From: Amycolatopsis echigonensis
GTDB lineage: Bacteria > Actinomycetota > Actinomycetes > Mycobacteriales > Pseudonocardiaceae
Assembly (NCBI RefSeq): GCF_014174495.1
Contig: NZ_JACJHR010000039.1
Coordinates: 16,337-80,336 of the forward strand
Length of the DNA stretch: 64,000 nucleotides
Direction: 5' to 3'
Position numbers and translations under genes: made by a program. A model generated the notes under the pieces. The model had not been told where the DNA came from. It saw nothing but the letters and a program-made list of their open reading frames with translations, and made no database searches. This document shows, piece after piece, positions 57,507 through 64,000 of this stretch (position 1 is the first letter of the stretch; the number at the start of each line of letters is the position of its first letter).

Positions 57507-58441
57507 GCGTCCTAGCTCTGCGCGCCCTGGGAATCGGCGACCTGCTCACCGCGGTCCCGGCACTGCGCGGCCTGCGCCGGGCGCACCCGGAAGAACGGCT
57601 CGTCCTCGCCGCGCCCGAATGGCTCCGGGACCTGGTCGACCTGGTCGACGCGGTGGACGAACTGCTCCCCACTCCCGGGCTCGGCGCGTTGCACTGGCCG
57701 GGACCGCCGCCGCGGCTGGCGGTCAATCTGCACGGCAACGGGCCGGAGAGCATCCGCGACCTGATGGCCGTCCTGCCGGACACGCTGCTCACGCACCGGA
57801 ATCCGGCGGTCCCGGAGATCCCGGGCCTCGACTGGACCCCGGGCATCCACGAGGTCGACCGCTGGTGCCGGCTGATCGAATACGGCCAGTGCCCGGCCGA
57901 CCGCCGGGACCTGCGGATTTCGCCGCCGCCCGGGCCGAGTCCCGCGCCGGGCGCTGTCGTCGTGCATCCGGGCGCGGCGTTCCCCGCCCGGCGCTGGCCG
58001 CCGGAGAGGTTCGCGGAGGTGGCGCGCGACCTGGCCGCGGCCGGACATCGCGTGGTGATCACCGGGGCCGCGGCCGAACGCCCTCTCGCGGAAGAGGTCG
58101 CGGCCCGCGCCGGGCTGGGCGCGGAGGCGGTGCTCGCCGGACGCACCGGGTTGGCCGAACTGGCCGCGCTCGTGGCCGAAGCCGCGCTGGTGGTGTGCGG
58201 AGACACCGGTGTCGGCCACCTCGCCACGGCTTTCGGCACGCCGTCCGTCCTGCTGTTCGGCCCGACGCCCCCCCGCTGCTGGGGCCCGCCGCCGGACGTT
58301 CCGCAGCACGTCGTGCTGTGGGTCGGCGACGTCGGCGACCCGCACGGCACCGAACCGGATGCCGGGTTGTTGTTGCTGAGCACGGAACGCGTGCTGGCGG
58401 CGGCTCAGTCGGTACTGCGCGAGGGGGTGCCGCATGGCTGA
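57503..58441 (+). CDS. GT9-family (ADP-heptose:acceptor) glycosyltransferase
   Basis: A 312-residue GT-B transferase of the heptosyltransferase family. The N-terminus ALRALGIGDLLTAVPALRGL (about 5-24) matches the acceptor loop, with Asp in GIGD as catalytic base; the donor half has VVVHPGAAFPARRWPPERF, VVITGAAAERPLAEEV and LVVCGDTGVGHLATAFGTP (about 229-247). Together with gmhA and hldE this makes ADP-heptose the likely donor. It overlaps the dehydrogenase gene by 8 bases. Confidence 0.87.
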   Translation: MSVLALRALGIGDLLTAVPALRGLRRAHPEERLVLAAPEWLRDLVDLVDAVDELLPTPGLGALHWPGPPPRLAVNLHGNGPESIRDLMAVLPDTLLTHRNPAVPEIPGLDWTPGIHEVDRWCRLIEYGQCPADRRDLRISPPPGPSPAPGAVVVHPGAAFPARRWPPERFAEVARDLAAAGHRVVITGAAAERPLAEEVAARAGLGAEAVLAGRTGLAELAALVAEAALVVCGDTGVGHLATAFGTPSVLLFGPTPPRCWGPPPDVPQHVVLWVGDVGDPHGTEPDAGLLLLSTERVLAAAQSVLREGVPHG

Positions 58442-59870
58442 ACGGATCGGCGTACTCGGAGCGGGCTACGTCGGGCTGACGACGGCGGCCTGCTTCGCCG
58501 CGATGGGGCACCAAGTGTCCACTGTAGACATCGACGAGGCCAAGGTTTCCCGGCTGCGGGCCGGTGACGTCGACCTCGCCGAGCCAGGGCTGGCGGAACT
58601 GGTCGCGGACGGGCTTCGCTCGGGCACGCTGACCTTCTCCGGAGAGGTCGCCGCGGTCGCCAGGTCGACGATGGTGTTCCTGTGCCTGCCGACTCCGCCG
58701 GGCGAGGACGGCACGCCGGACCTGCGCGCGCTTCGCAGCGCTCTCAGCGACCTCGGGCGCGTGCTCGCACCGGGCACGATCGTGGTGACGAAATCGACCG
58801 TGCCGGTCGGGACCGCCCAGCGGATCCCGGAGTACCTCGGCCGCGCGGACCTTCCCGCGGTCAGCAATCCGGAGTTCCTGCGCGAAGGCCATGTCGTGCA
58901 CGATTTCCGGTGCCCGGACCGCGTGGTCGTCGGCTCGGATCCGCCGGATTCGCCCGCTGCGGACCGGGTCGCGCAGCTCTACGCGCCGACCGAATCCAGG
59001 GTCGTGCGCACGAGCAGCGCGAGCGCCGAACTGGCCAAGTACGCCAGCAACGGATTCCTCGCGGTGAAGGCGTCGTACGCGAACACCCTGGCCGAACTGT
59101 GCGAACAGTGCGGCGCGGACGTGCGCGACGTGTCCGCGGTGATGGGCCTCGACCCGCGGATCGGGCCGCACTTCCTGGCTCCCGGCCCGGGCTGGGGCGG
59201 ATCGTGCCTGCCGAAGGACGCCAGCGCGCTGTTGCGGGCCGCGGATTCGGCAGGCGTCGAATTCGGCCTGCTGCGCGACGCGGTACGGGTGAACGCCCGG
59301 CAGCGCACGCGAATGGTCCGCGCGATCCGGACGGCGGCGACCGGTCGTCCGGACGGTCCGCTCGACGGCGTCCGCATCGGCGTGCTGGGGCTGGCGTTCA
59401 AGGCCGGCACCGGCGACGTGCGGGATTCCCCGGCGGTCGCGGTCGCGGCCGAACTGGTCCGCCAGGGCGCCGAGGTCACCGCGTACGACCCGGCGGTCCA
59501 GTCCGAAATGGACGGAGCCACCGTCGTGGACGATCCCTATCTGGTCGCGAAGGACGCGGCCGCGCTGGCCGTTCTCACCGAATGGCCGGAATTCCTCGAC
59601 CTCGACTGGCGCCGGCTCGCCGAAGCGGCGGACCGGCCGGTCGTGGTCGACACCCGCAATCTGCTCGACCCGGACGTGCTCGCCGAAGCCGGGTTCGCCC
59701 GGATCGGCGTCGGCACTCCCGTGGAGGTTCCTGATGCGTGTTCTCGCCCTCGGCTGCACCCTCAAGCGCTCGCCGGACCGCTCCAGCAGCGACCTGATCG
59801 CCCGGCAGCTGCTCGACCTGTTCGCGCGGCGGGGCGTGCCCGGCGAACTGGTCCGGGTGGCCGACCATGA
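58434..59870 (+). CDS. UDP-glucose/GDP-mannose dehydrogenase family, read through at the 3' end
   Basis: A 478-residue NAD-dependent sugar-nucleotide dehydrogenase that oxidises the sugar C6 to a carboxylate. NAD motif IGVLGAGYVGLTTAACFAAM (about 5-24), FLCLPTPPGEDGTPDL, catalytic Cys in PGWGGSCLPKDASAL (about 258) and the C-terminal GLAFKAGTGDVRDSP. Family similarity ends near residue 433 (GVGTPVEVP); 45 Arg/Pro-rich residues then run over the next gene for 137 bases. A stop, TGA, lies one frame away exactly at the next ATG (CCTGATG), so a single-base indel has probably extended the frame. Confidence 0.88.
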   Translation: MAERIGVLGAGYVGLTTAACFAAMGHQVSTVDIDEAKVSRLRAGDVDLAEPGLAELVADGLRSGTLTFSGEVAAVARSTMVFLCLPTPPGEDGTPDLRALRSALSDLGRVLAPGTIVVTKSTVPVGTAQRIPEYLGRADLPAVSNPEFLREGHVVHDFRCPDRVVVGSDPPDSPAADRVAQLYAPTESRVVRTSSASAELAKYASNGFLAVKASYANTLAELCEQCGADVRDVSAVMGLDPRIGPHFLAPGPGWGGSCLPKDASALLRAADSAGVEFGLLRDAVRVNARQRTRMVRAIRTAATGRPDGPLDGVRIGVLGLAFKAGTGDVRDSPAVAVAAELVRQGAEVTAYDPAVQSEMDGATVVDDPYLVAKDAAALAVLTEWPEFLDLDWRRLAEAADRPVVVDTRNLLDPDVLAEAGFARIGVGTPVEVPDACSRPRLHPQALAGPLQQRPDRPAAARPVRAAGRARRTGPGGRP

Positions 59871-60333
59871 CGTGCGCCCCGGCATCGCGACCGACCTGGG
59901 CGACGGCGACGAATGGCCGGAGATCCGGCGCAAGGTCGCGGCCGCGGACATCCTGCTGATCTCGACGCCGACCTGGGTCGGGTACATGTCGAGCATCGCG
60001 CAGCGGGTCGTGGAACGGCTCAACGCCGAGCAATCCGAGACCGACGACGAGGGCCGCCCGGGGATGTTCGGCAAGGTCGGAGTCGTCGCGGTGGTCGGCA
60101 ACGAGGACGGGGCGCACAAGATCACCGCCGATCTTTTCCAGTCGCTGAACGACATCGGCTTCACGATCCCGGCCCAGGGCGGCACGTACTGGAACGGGGA
60201 AGCCATGAAGGGCGGCGATTACCAGGACCTGGACGAGACGCCGGAAGCGGTCGCCTCGACGAACGCGACGCTGGTCCGGAACGCGGTGCATCTGGCGGAG
60301 TTGCTGGGGAAGCAGCAGTATCCGGCTTCGTGA
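59734..60333 (+). CDS. NADPH-dependent FMN reductase/flavodoxin-like protein
   Basis: A 199-residue flavodoxin-fold protein. The FMN phosphate loop is LALGCTLKRSPDRSSSD (about 4-20), and the ring-binding segments ILLISTPTWVGYMSSIAQR (about 73-91) and VVGNEDGAHKITADLFQSL. It resembles WrbA/NADPH-dependent FMN reductases. ATG 59734 lies within the extended dehydrogenase frame. It is the last gene before a strong hairpin, so it closes the operon. Its link to sugar chemistry is unclear. Confidence 0.83.
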   Translation: MRVLALGCTLKRSPDRSSSDLIARQLLDLFARRGVPGELVRVADHDVRPGIATDLGDGDEWPEIRRKVAAADILLISTPTWVGYMSSIAQRVVERLNAEQSETDDEGRPGMFGKVGVVAVVGNEDGAHKITADLFQSLNDIGFTIPAQGGTYWNGEAMKGGDYQDLDETPEAVASTNATLVRNAVHLAELLGKQQYPAS

Positions 60334-60339
60334 CGCGGA

Positions 60340-60370
60340 TAGGCCGGGCTGCGGTGGGCAGCCCGGCCTA
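60340..60370. terminator. Terminator of the heptose operon
   Basis: TAGGCCGGGCTGC (60340-60352) pairs with GCAGCCCGGCCTA (60358-60370) around GGTGG: 13 perfect base pairs, 7 bases after the last stop. Confidence 0.8.
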
Positions 60371-60389
60371 GCGCCTTACGGTGCATCCG

Positions 60390-60445
60390 TCAGGCTGCGG
60401 CGAGCGCGGGTTGACCAGTCCGGCTGGAATGCGCACTCCAGCCGG
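60390..60445 (-). repeat. Decayed copy of an internal piece of the adjacent epimerase gene
   Basis: Bases from about 60396 (GCGGCGAGCGCGGGTTGACC and on) resemble about 60694-60745 inside the next gene (GCGGCGAGCGCGGGTTTGAC), which encodes TGLVKPALAAAW there. One base is missing in the copy and identity fades after about 40 bases. It lies just beyond the gene's stop codon at 60454. Confidence 0.5.
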
Positions 60446-60453
60446 GCCAGGGC

Positions 60454-61530
60454 TCACGGCTGCTGCCCGATCCCGGTCGCGATCTCGTGCCCGCGGTGCT
60501 TGTCCGGCGCGAGCGGCGGGGTGTCGCCGCCTTCGCCGTGGCGGAGGCCGCGCAGGAATTCCTGCACCGTCTCCTCCGCCGACCGCACCGGATGCCAGTC
60601 CAATTCGGACCGCGCCCGCGACGTGTCCATCACCGGCAGCCGCAGCACGGTGTCGAACAATCCGGGCGTCGCGGGCACGAGATGCATCCGCCACGCCGCG
60701 GCGAGCGCGGGTTTGACCAGTCCGGTCGGGACTCGCACCAGCCGCGCGCGCAGCAGCCGGGCCAGCAGACCCGGGTCGACCACGGGATCGGTCGCGATGT
60801 TGAACGCACCGGACACCGGGCGCAGCACGCAGCGCCGGATCGCGTCGGCGAGGTCGTCGGCGTGCACGACCTGGAAGCGCAGGCCGGGGATGTCCGGCAC
60901 GATCGGCACCCGGCCCGGCCGGAGAAGACTGCCTGGCACGAACGGCCCGGCGAACAACCGCCGCTGCTCGGTCGAGGCCGTGCGCTGGAAGACGAACCCG
61001 GGCCGGACCCGCACTACCCGGATCTCCGGATGGGCCCGCTCGAAGGAGTCCAGAAGCCGCTCCACGTAAGCCTTTTCGCGCGGGTACGCCGCGCCGGGCC
61101 AACCGTGGGTCGGCCAGTCCTCGGCGACCGGAAGGTCGTCGGCAGCGGGGGAGTAGGCCCCGACCGAGGACGCCACGACCAGCGTCGACACGCCAGCCGC
61201 CGCGGCGGCCTCGAACACCCGGAGCGAGCCGCGGACGTTGGCCTCCCACGTGAGATCCGGGCGATGGGTCGGCTGGAAAAGCCACGCGAGATGGACGACC
61301 GTGTCGACATCGCGCAGCACGGGAGTCAGGTCATCGCGCGCCACGTCGACGCTGACGTACTCGGTCTTGGGCGGCGGCATGCCCGACAGACGCCGCTCGA
61401 TGCCGGTGATCGCCGCGACGCCGGGATCGGCTGCCAGCGCGCGCACGGTGGCGGTGCCGATGTTGCCGGTCGCCCCGGTCACCGCGATCCGCTGCGGAGG
61501 CAGGGAAGCCGGTGGGGTCTGTGCACTCAT
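60454..61530 (-). CDS. NAD-dependent epimerase/dehydratase family protein
   Basis: A 358-residue extended SDR. The cofactor motif is IAVTGATGNIGTATVRAL (about 15-32), the Ser region VVASSVGAYSPA and Y-x3-K in GAAYPREKAYVERLL (about 157-161). The C-terminal half (VVRVRPGFVFQR, QVVHADDLADAIRRCV) is typical of atypical SDRs acting on sugars, sterols or quinones; no fixed substrate. ATG 61530 lies 9 bases from a sigmaB-type box and has no Shine-Dalgarno. It is convergent with the heptose operon. Confidence 0.83.
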   Translation of the reverse strand: MSAQTPPASLPPQRIAVTGATGNIGTATVRALAADPGVAAITGIERRLSGMPPPKTEYVSVDVARDDLTPVLRDVDTVVHLAWLFQPTHRPDLTWEANVRGSLRVFEAAAAAGVSTLVVASSVGAYSPAADDLPVAEDWPTHGWPGAAYPREKAYVERLLDSFERAHPEIRVVRVRPGFVFQRTASTEQRRLFAGPFVPGSLLRPGRVPIVPDIPGLRFQVVHADDLADAIRRCVLRPVSGAFNIATDPVVDPGLLARLLRARLVRVPTGLVKPALAAAWRMHLVPATPGLFDTVLRLPVMDTSRARSELDWHPVRSAEETVQEFLRGLRHGEGGDTPPLAPDKHRGHEIATGIGQQP

Positions 61531-61539
61531 TGCCCCCGG

Positions 61540-61564
61540 GTACCCGTCGCGTGCAGGGCCAATC
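61540..61564 (-). promoter_or_regulatory. sigmaB-type promoter of the epimerase-family gene
   Basis: Minus strand GATT (61564-61561), 15 bases, GGGTAC (61545-61540), 9 bases to ATG 61530. It overlaps the stop of the upstream FUSC gene. Confidence 0.5.
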
Positions 61565-62639
61565 AATGCTGGTCGAGCTGGCGCAGCAGGCGGCGCACCG
61601 GCAATGCCATCGCGCCCAGCCCGAGCGTCGCCTTCACCCCGTCCTGCGACGAGACCAGCCGGTCTTCCACCTGGCAGACCAGCGACCGGCACCGCTCCAG
61701 GTCCGGCTCGCGGTCGGGGTTCGCGGCCACCCGCACCGCCTCCGCGAGTTCCTTCAGCAGCTCACCCAGCGCTTCGCGGGCCCGCGGCCACGGATAGACG
61801 AACGGCTCCCGCCCCTCAGAGGTCGTGCGCACCGCCTCGACCAGCTGCTCGACCGGCGGCCACAACGCACTCAGCGTCTGCAGACAACGCTCGTACTGCA
61901 CCCCCGAATGCCGGCTTCGCTTGCGCAGATTGAGATACCTGCCTTCGCGGGTAAGCCCGGACGCGTCGTCGGCGGCCCGGGCGAGACTGCGCACGTCGCT
62001 GATCCGGCCGAGCCATCCGTCCAGGTCTTCCGGCGGCTCGTCGCTGCGCACGAGTTCGGCGGTGTCCTCCAGCAGTCCGGCGAGCGCGTCGGCGAGCCGA
62101 TCGGCCGCCGCGGCGACCCGCTCGCCGTACAGCGGCGGGAAGACCAGCACGTTCACCGCCAACCCGATGGCGGCGCCGAGCGCGGTCTCCAGCAGCCGGT
62201 CGCCGAGGAGTTCCGAACTCCGCGCGGTCCCGTAAGTGACCAGCAGCATCCCGGTCACCCCGACCCACACGCCGGAGCTGCCGAGCCTGCGCCACGAACC
62301 CACCAGCAACCCGACGAAGACGACGAGAGCCAGCGTCACCGTCTGCTCCGGCACCAGCTGCGACACCCCCGCGGCGAGCAGCACGCCGAGCGTGACCGAA
62401 CCGACCTGCTGCGCCCAGCCGAGCAGGCTCCGGTAGACGGTCGCTTCCACGAGGAAAACCGCCGCGTAAGGCGAGAGGAACGGCTGGGACAGCCCGATCA
62501 CCTGTGTCGCCAGCAGCCAGGCGGCCACCGCGGCGACGGTCGCCTTGCCTGCCTGCAGCGCGGTGCGCCGTTCGCTGCCGGGCACGCGGATCGCGCGTGC
62601 CGCCCAGCCCAGCGGCGTGCGATCGAGTCGGGGCCTCAC
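61563..62639 (-). CDS. FUSC-family (aromatic acid exporter-like) membrane protein
   Basis: A 358-residue inner-membrane protein. After a basic N-terminus (residues 1-30) six hydrophobic segments fill about 30-185, including YAAVFLVEATVYRSLLGWAQ, LALVVFVGLLVGSWRRLG and the conserved ALGAAIGLAVNVLVFPPLYG. A cytosolic helical half with charged coiled segments follows (ADRLADALAGLLEDTAELV). FUSC proteins export aromatic acids or act as envelope-stress channels. The start is GTG 62639, overlapping the stop of the aldehyde dehydrogenase (GTGA), so the two are co-translated. Confidence 0.8.
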   Translation of the reverse strand: MRPRLDRTPLGWAARAIRVPGSERRTALQAGKATVAAVAAWLLATQVIGLSQPFLSPYAAVFLVEATVYRSLLGWAQQVGSVTLGVLLAAGVSQLVPEQTVTLALVVFVGLLVGSWRRLGSSGVWVGVTGMLLVTYGTARSSELLGDRLLETALGAAIGLAVNVLVFPPLYGERVAAAADRLADALAGLLEDTAELVRSDEPPEDLDGWLGRISDVRSLARAADDASGLTREGRYLNLRKRSRHSGVQYERCLQTLSALWPPVEQLVEAVRTTSEGREPFVYPWPRAREALGELLKELAEAVRVAANPDREPDLERCRSLVCQVEDRLVSSQDGVKATLGLGAMALPVRRLLRQLDQH

Positions 62640-64000
62640 GCGCGTACGGGCGCGCCCAGGTGGACGAGCTTCGTCTGGGTCATTTCGTCGAGCAGTTCGG
62701 GCCCGTAGCCATAGCCGGACCCGCTGCCGCGCCGCGGATGGGCCGCGCCGCCGGGAGCGCCCCCGAAGACGGCGTTGACCTTGACCGTTCCGACAGCCAG
62801 CTCCCGCCACGCGTGCTGCGCGTGGTCCATCGACGCGGTGAGCACGGTCGCGGCGAGTCCGTAATCGTCGTTCGCGGCCTCGGCCAGGCCGTGGTCGAAG
62901 GAGTCCACCACGCATACCGGCGCGACCGGGCCGAAGGTTTCCTCGCGCAGCACCCGCATGTGGCTGGTGCATCCGGTGAGCACCGTCGCCGGGTAATGCG
63001 CGCCCGGTCCGGACGGGATCTCGCCGCCGGTGCGGATCTCGGCGCCCATTGACACCGCGTTCTCCACATGGGAATGCACGTGGTCGCGGTGCCGGGTGTC
63101 GACGAGCGGCGCGAGTGTCTTCTCGCGCGCGATTGCGACGAGTGCTTCGGTGAATGCCTCGGCTATCGCGCGGTGCACGTAGATCCGTTCCACCGCAACG
63201 CAAATCTGCCCGGAATTCGCGAACGCGCCGAGCGCGGCCTGCTCGGCGGCCCACTGCGGGTCGACATCCTCGTCCACCACGAGCGGGTCGTTGCCGCCGT
63301 TCTCCAGGAGCGCCTTCGCCCCGGTCGCGGCCGCGCTTGCGGCGATCGACCGGCCGGTGGCGGTGCTGCCGACGTGCGCGAGAACGTCCACATCGCTCCT
63401 CGCGGCCAGCACCGCGCCGATCCGGCCGTCTCCGTGCACGGTCTGCAGCACGCCTTCGGGGAAAACGCCGGCGACGACTTCGCCGAACAGCGTTCCGGTG
63501 TGTGGGCACCGTTCGCTCGGCTTGTGCACAACGGTGTTTCCGGTGGCGACGGCCGCGCCGATGAGCCCGCACGAGACGGCGACCGGGTCGTTCCACGGCG
63601 TCAGCGCGACGACCACTCCGCGCGGCTCTGGAACCATCAGGTCGGTGGCCGCGAAGTCCCCGAGAAGGCTGCGCCCGCGATGCACCGGACCCAGTTCGGC
63701 GTACTGGTCGAGCGTTCCGGCACCGGCGAGCACCCCGGCCTTGGCCTCGTCGAGCGGACGGCCGGTTTCGCGCCGGTTGATCTCGGCCAGGTCGCCGGCG
63801 TGCGCGCGCAGCCGGTCGGCGGCGGCCCGCAGCGCCGCGCCGCGTTCGGCGGCCGGGGTCCGGCCCCAGCCGGGCTGGGCCCGATGCGCGAGGTCCAGCG
63901 CGGCGTCGAGTTCGTCCGGGCTGGCCATCGGGACCGAGCCGACCGGGCTGCCGTCGGCCGGGTCGGTGATCGCGAGGGTGGCGGCCCGGTCGTCGAGCGT
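62636..64000 (-). CDS. Aldehyde dehydrogenase, 5' end outside the window
   Basis: NAD(P)-dependent aldehyde dehydrogenase; 454 residues are visible and the frame is open to the window edge (LAITDPADGSPVGSVPMASP), so the start is further right. Features are VVVALTPWNDPVAVSCGLIG (cofactor fold), VVHKPSERCPHTG, catalytic Glu in ALLENGGNDPLVVDEDVD and catalytic Cys in GAFANSGQICVAVERIYVHR; EETFGPVAPVCVV follows. The residues fit succinate-semialdehyde/betaine-aldehyde-type enzymes that tolerate ENGG instead of ELGG. Coupled to the FUSC gene. Confidence 0.87.
   Translation of the reverse strand, partial: TLDDRAATLAITDPADGSPVGSVPMASPDELDAALDLAHRAQPGWGRTPAAERGAALRAAADRLRAHAGDLAEINRRETGRPLDEAKAGVLAGAGTLDQYAELGPVHRGRSLLGDFAATDLMVPEPRGVVVALTPWNDPVAVSCGLIGAAVATGNTVVHKPSERCPHTGTLFGEVVAGVFPEGVLQTVHGDGRIGAVLAARSDVDVLAHVGSTATGRSIAASAAATGAKALLENGGNDPLVVDEDVDPQWAAEQAALGAFANSGQICVAVERIYVHRAIAEAFTEALVAIAREKTLAPLVDTRHRDHVHSHVENAVSMGAEIRTGGEIPSGPGAHYPATVLTGCTSHMRVLREETFGPVAPVCVVDSFDHGLAEAANDDYGLAATVLTASMDHAQHAWRELAVGTVKVNAVFGGAPGGAAHPRRGSGSGYGYGPELLDEMTQTKLVHLGAPVRA

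Noticed and set aside
55039..58383. A 1114-codon minus-strand frame over gmhA, hldE, SDR and GT9
   Set aside because: Rich in Arg, Pro, Ser and His, with no motifs; it mirrors four well-supported plus-strand genes.
1..64000. CRISPR arrays, tRNA or rRNA genes, insertion sequences, prophage
   Set aside because: No regularly spaced repeats, cloverleaf-like segments, transposase or integrase motifs were seen on reading both strands.
1..64000. Recurring heptamer TGTGGAC/GTCCACA (for example 4035, 12737, 42198, 51036)
   Set aside because: It seems frequent, but I found about a dozen copies, only about twice a rough expectation, mostly as in-frame Val-Asp codons; codon preference explains it.

Overview
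The window looks like chromosome from a high-GC actinomycete, most likely of the Amycolatopsis/Pseudonocardiaceae type. Nearly every codon ends in G or C, GTG starts are common, genes are coupled by ATGA, GTGA and TGATG overlaps, and the gene families are actinobacterial (DUF6292-like, HSP18-regulator-like, CoxLMS-type hydroxylases). The genus is an inference from style only. I saw no rRNA, tRNA, CRISPR array, transposase or phage gene.

Layout. 0-13 kb is mixed: a cut TetR gene, a ferredoxin-reductase-type flavoprotein, a secreted lipoprotein, a DoxX protein behind a near-consensus iron box, biotin genes (bioB, bioF) divergent from a TetR gene, a KimA-like permease, a BASS/ACR3-like transporter, a methionyl-tRNA synthetase remnant and small enzymes. 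13-21 kb holds an HSP18-regulator-like protein with paired operators, three partner-switching proteins (STAS antagonist, GAF-SpoIIE phosphatase, RsbW-like ATPase) and stress genes. 21-24 kb contains two decayed genes, an SRPBCC protein, a hydrolase and an HxlR regulator. 24-36.2 kb is a complete-looking nicotinate-to-fumarate pathway in two transcription units that share an operator. 36.2-37.6 kb is a flavin oxidoreductase with a divergent MarR. 37.6-64 kb holds hemerythrin, an ATP-grasp enzyme, hydrolases, a molybdopterin oxidoreductase, an alcohol dehydrogenase, glycosyltransferases and a sugar-nucleotide cluster with ADP-heptose-type genes (carbamoyltransferase, gmhA, hldE, SDR, GT9, UDP-sugar dehydrogenase, flavoprotein). 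It ends in an epimerase, a FUSC-type membrane protein and a cut aldehyde dehydrogenase.

How the genes work together. The least expected signal is not a gene. At least fourteen starts between 12.7 and 61.5 kb are preceded by a sigmaB/sigmaF-like promoter (GTTT or a near match, 14-16 bases, then GGGTAT, GGGTAC or a close variant), several as divergent pairs. Several lie only 8-10 bases from the start codon, which suggests almost leaderless mRNAs. Together with the three partner-switching proteins this suggests that much of the right two thirds of the window is one general-stress regulon, interrupted by the substrate-controlled nicotinate island. The heptose/glycan genes fall under such a promoter, which would link envelope or exported glycan synthesis to stress.

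Limits. Everything was read by eye. Family names rest on remembered motifs and context; promoter and operator calls are pattern matches without experimental support.
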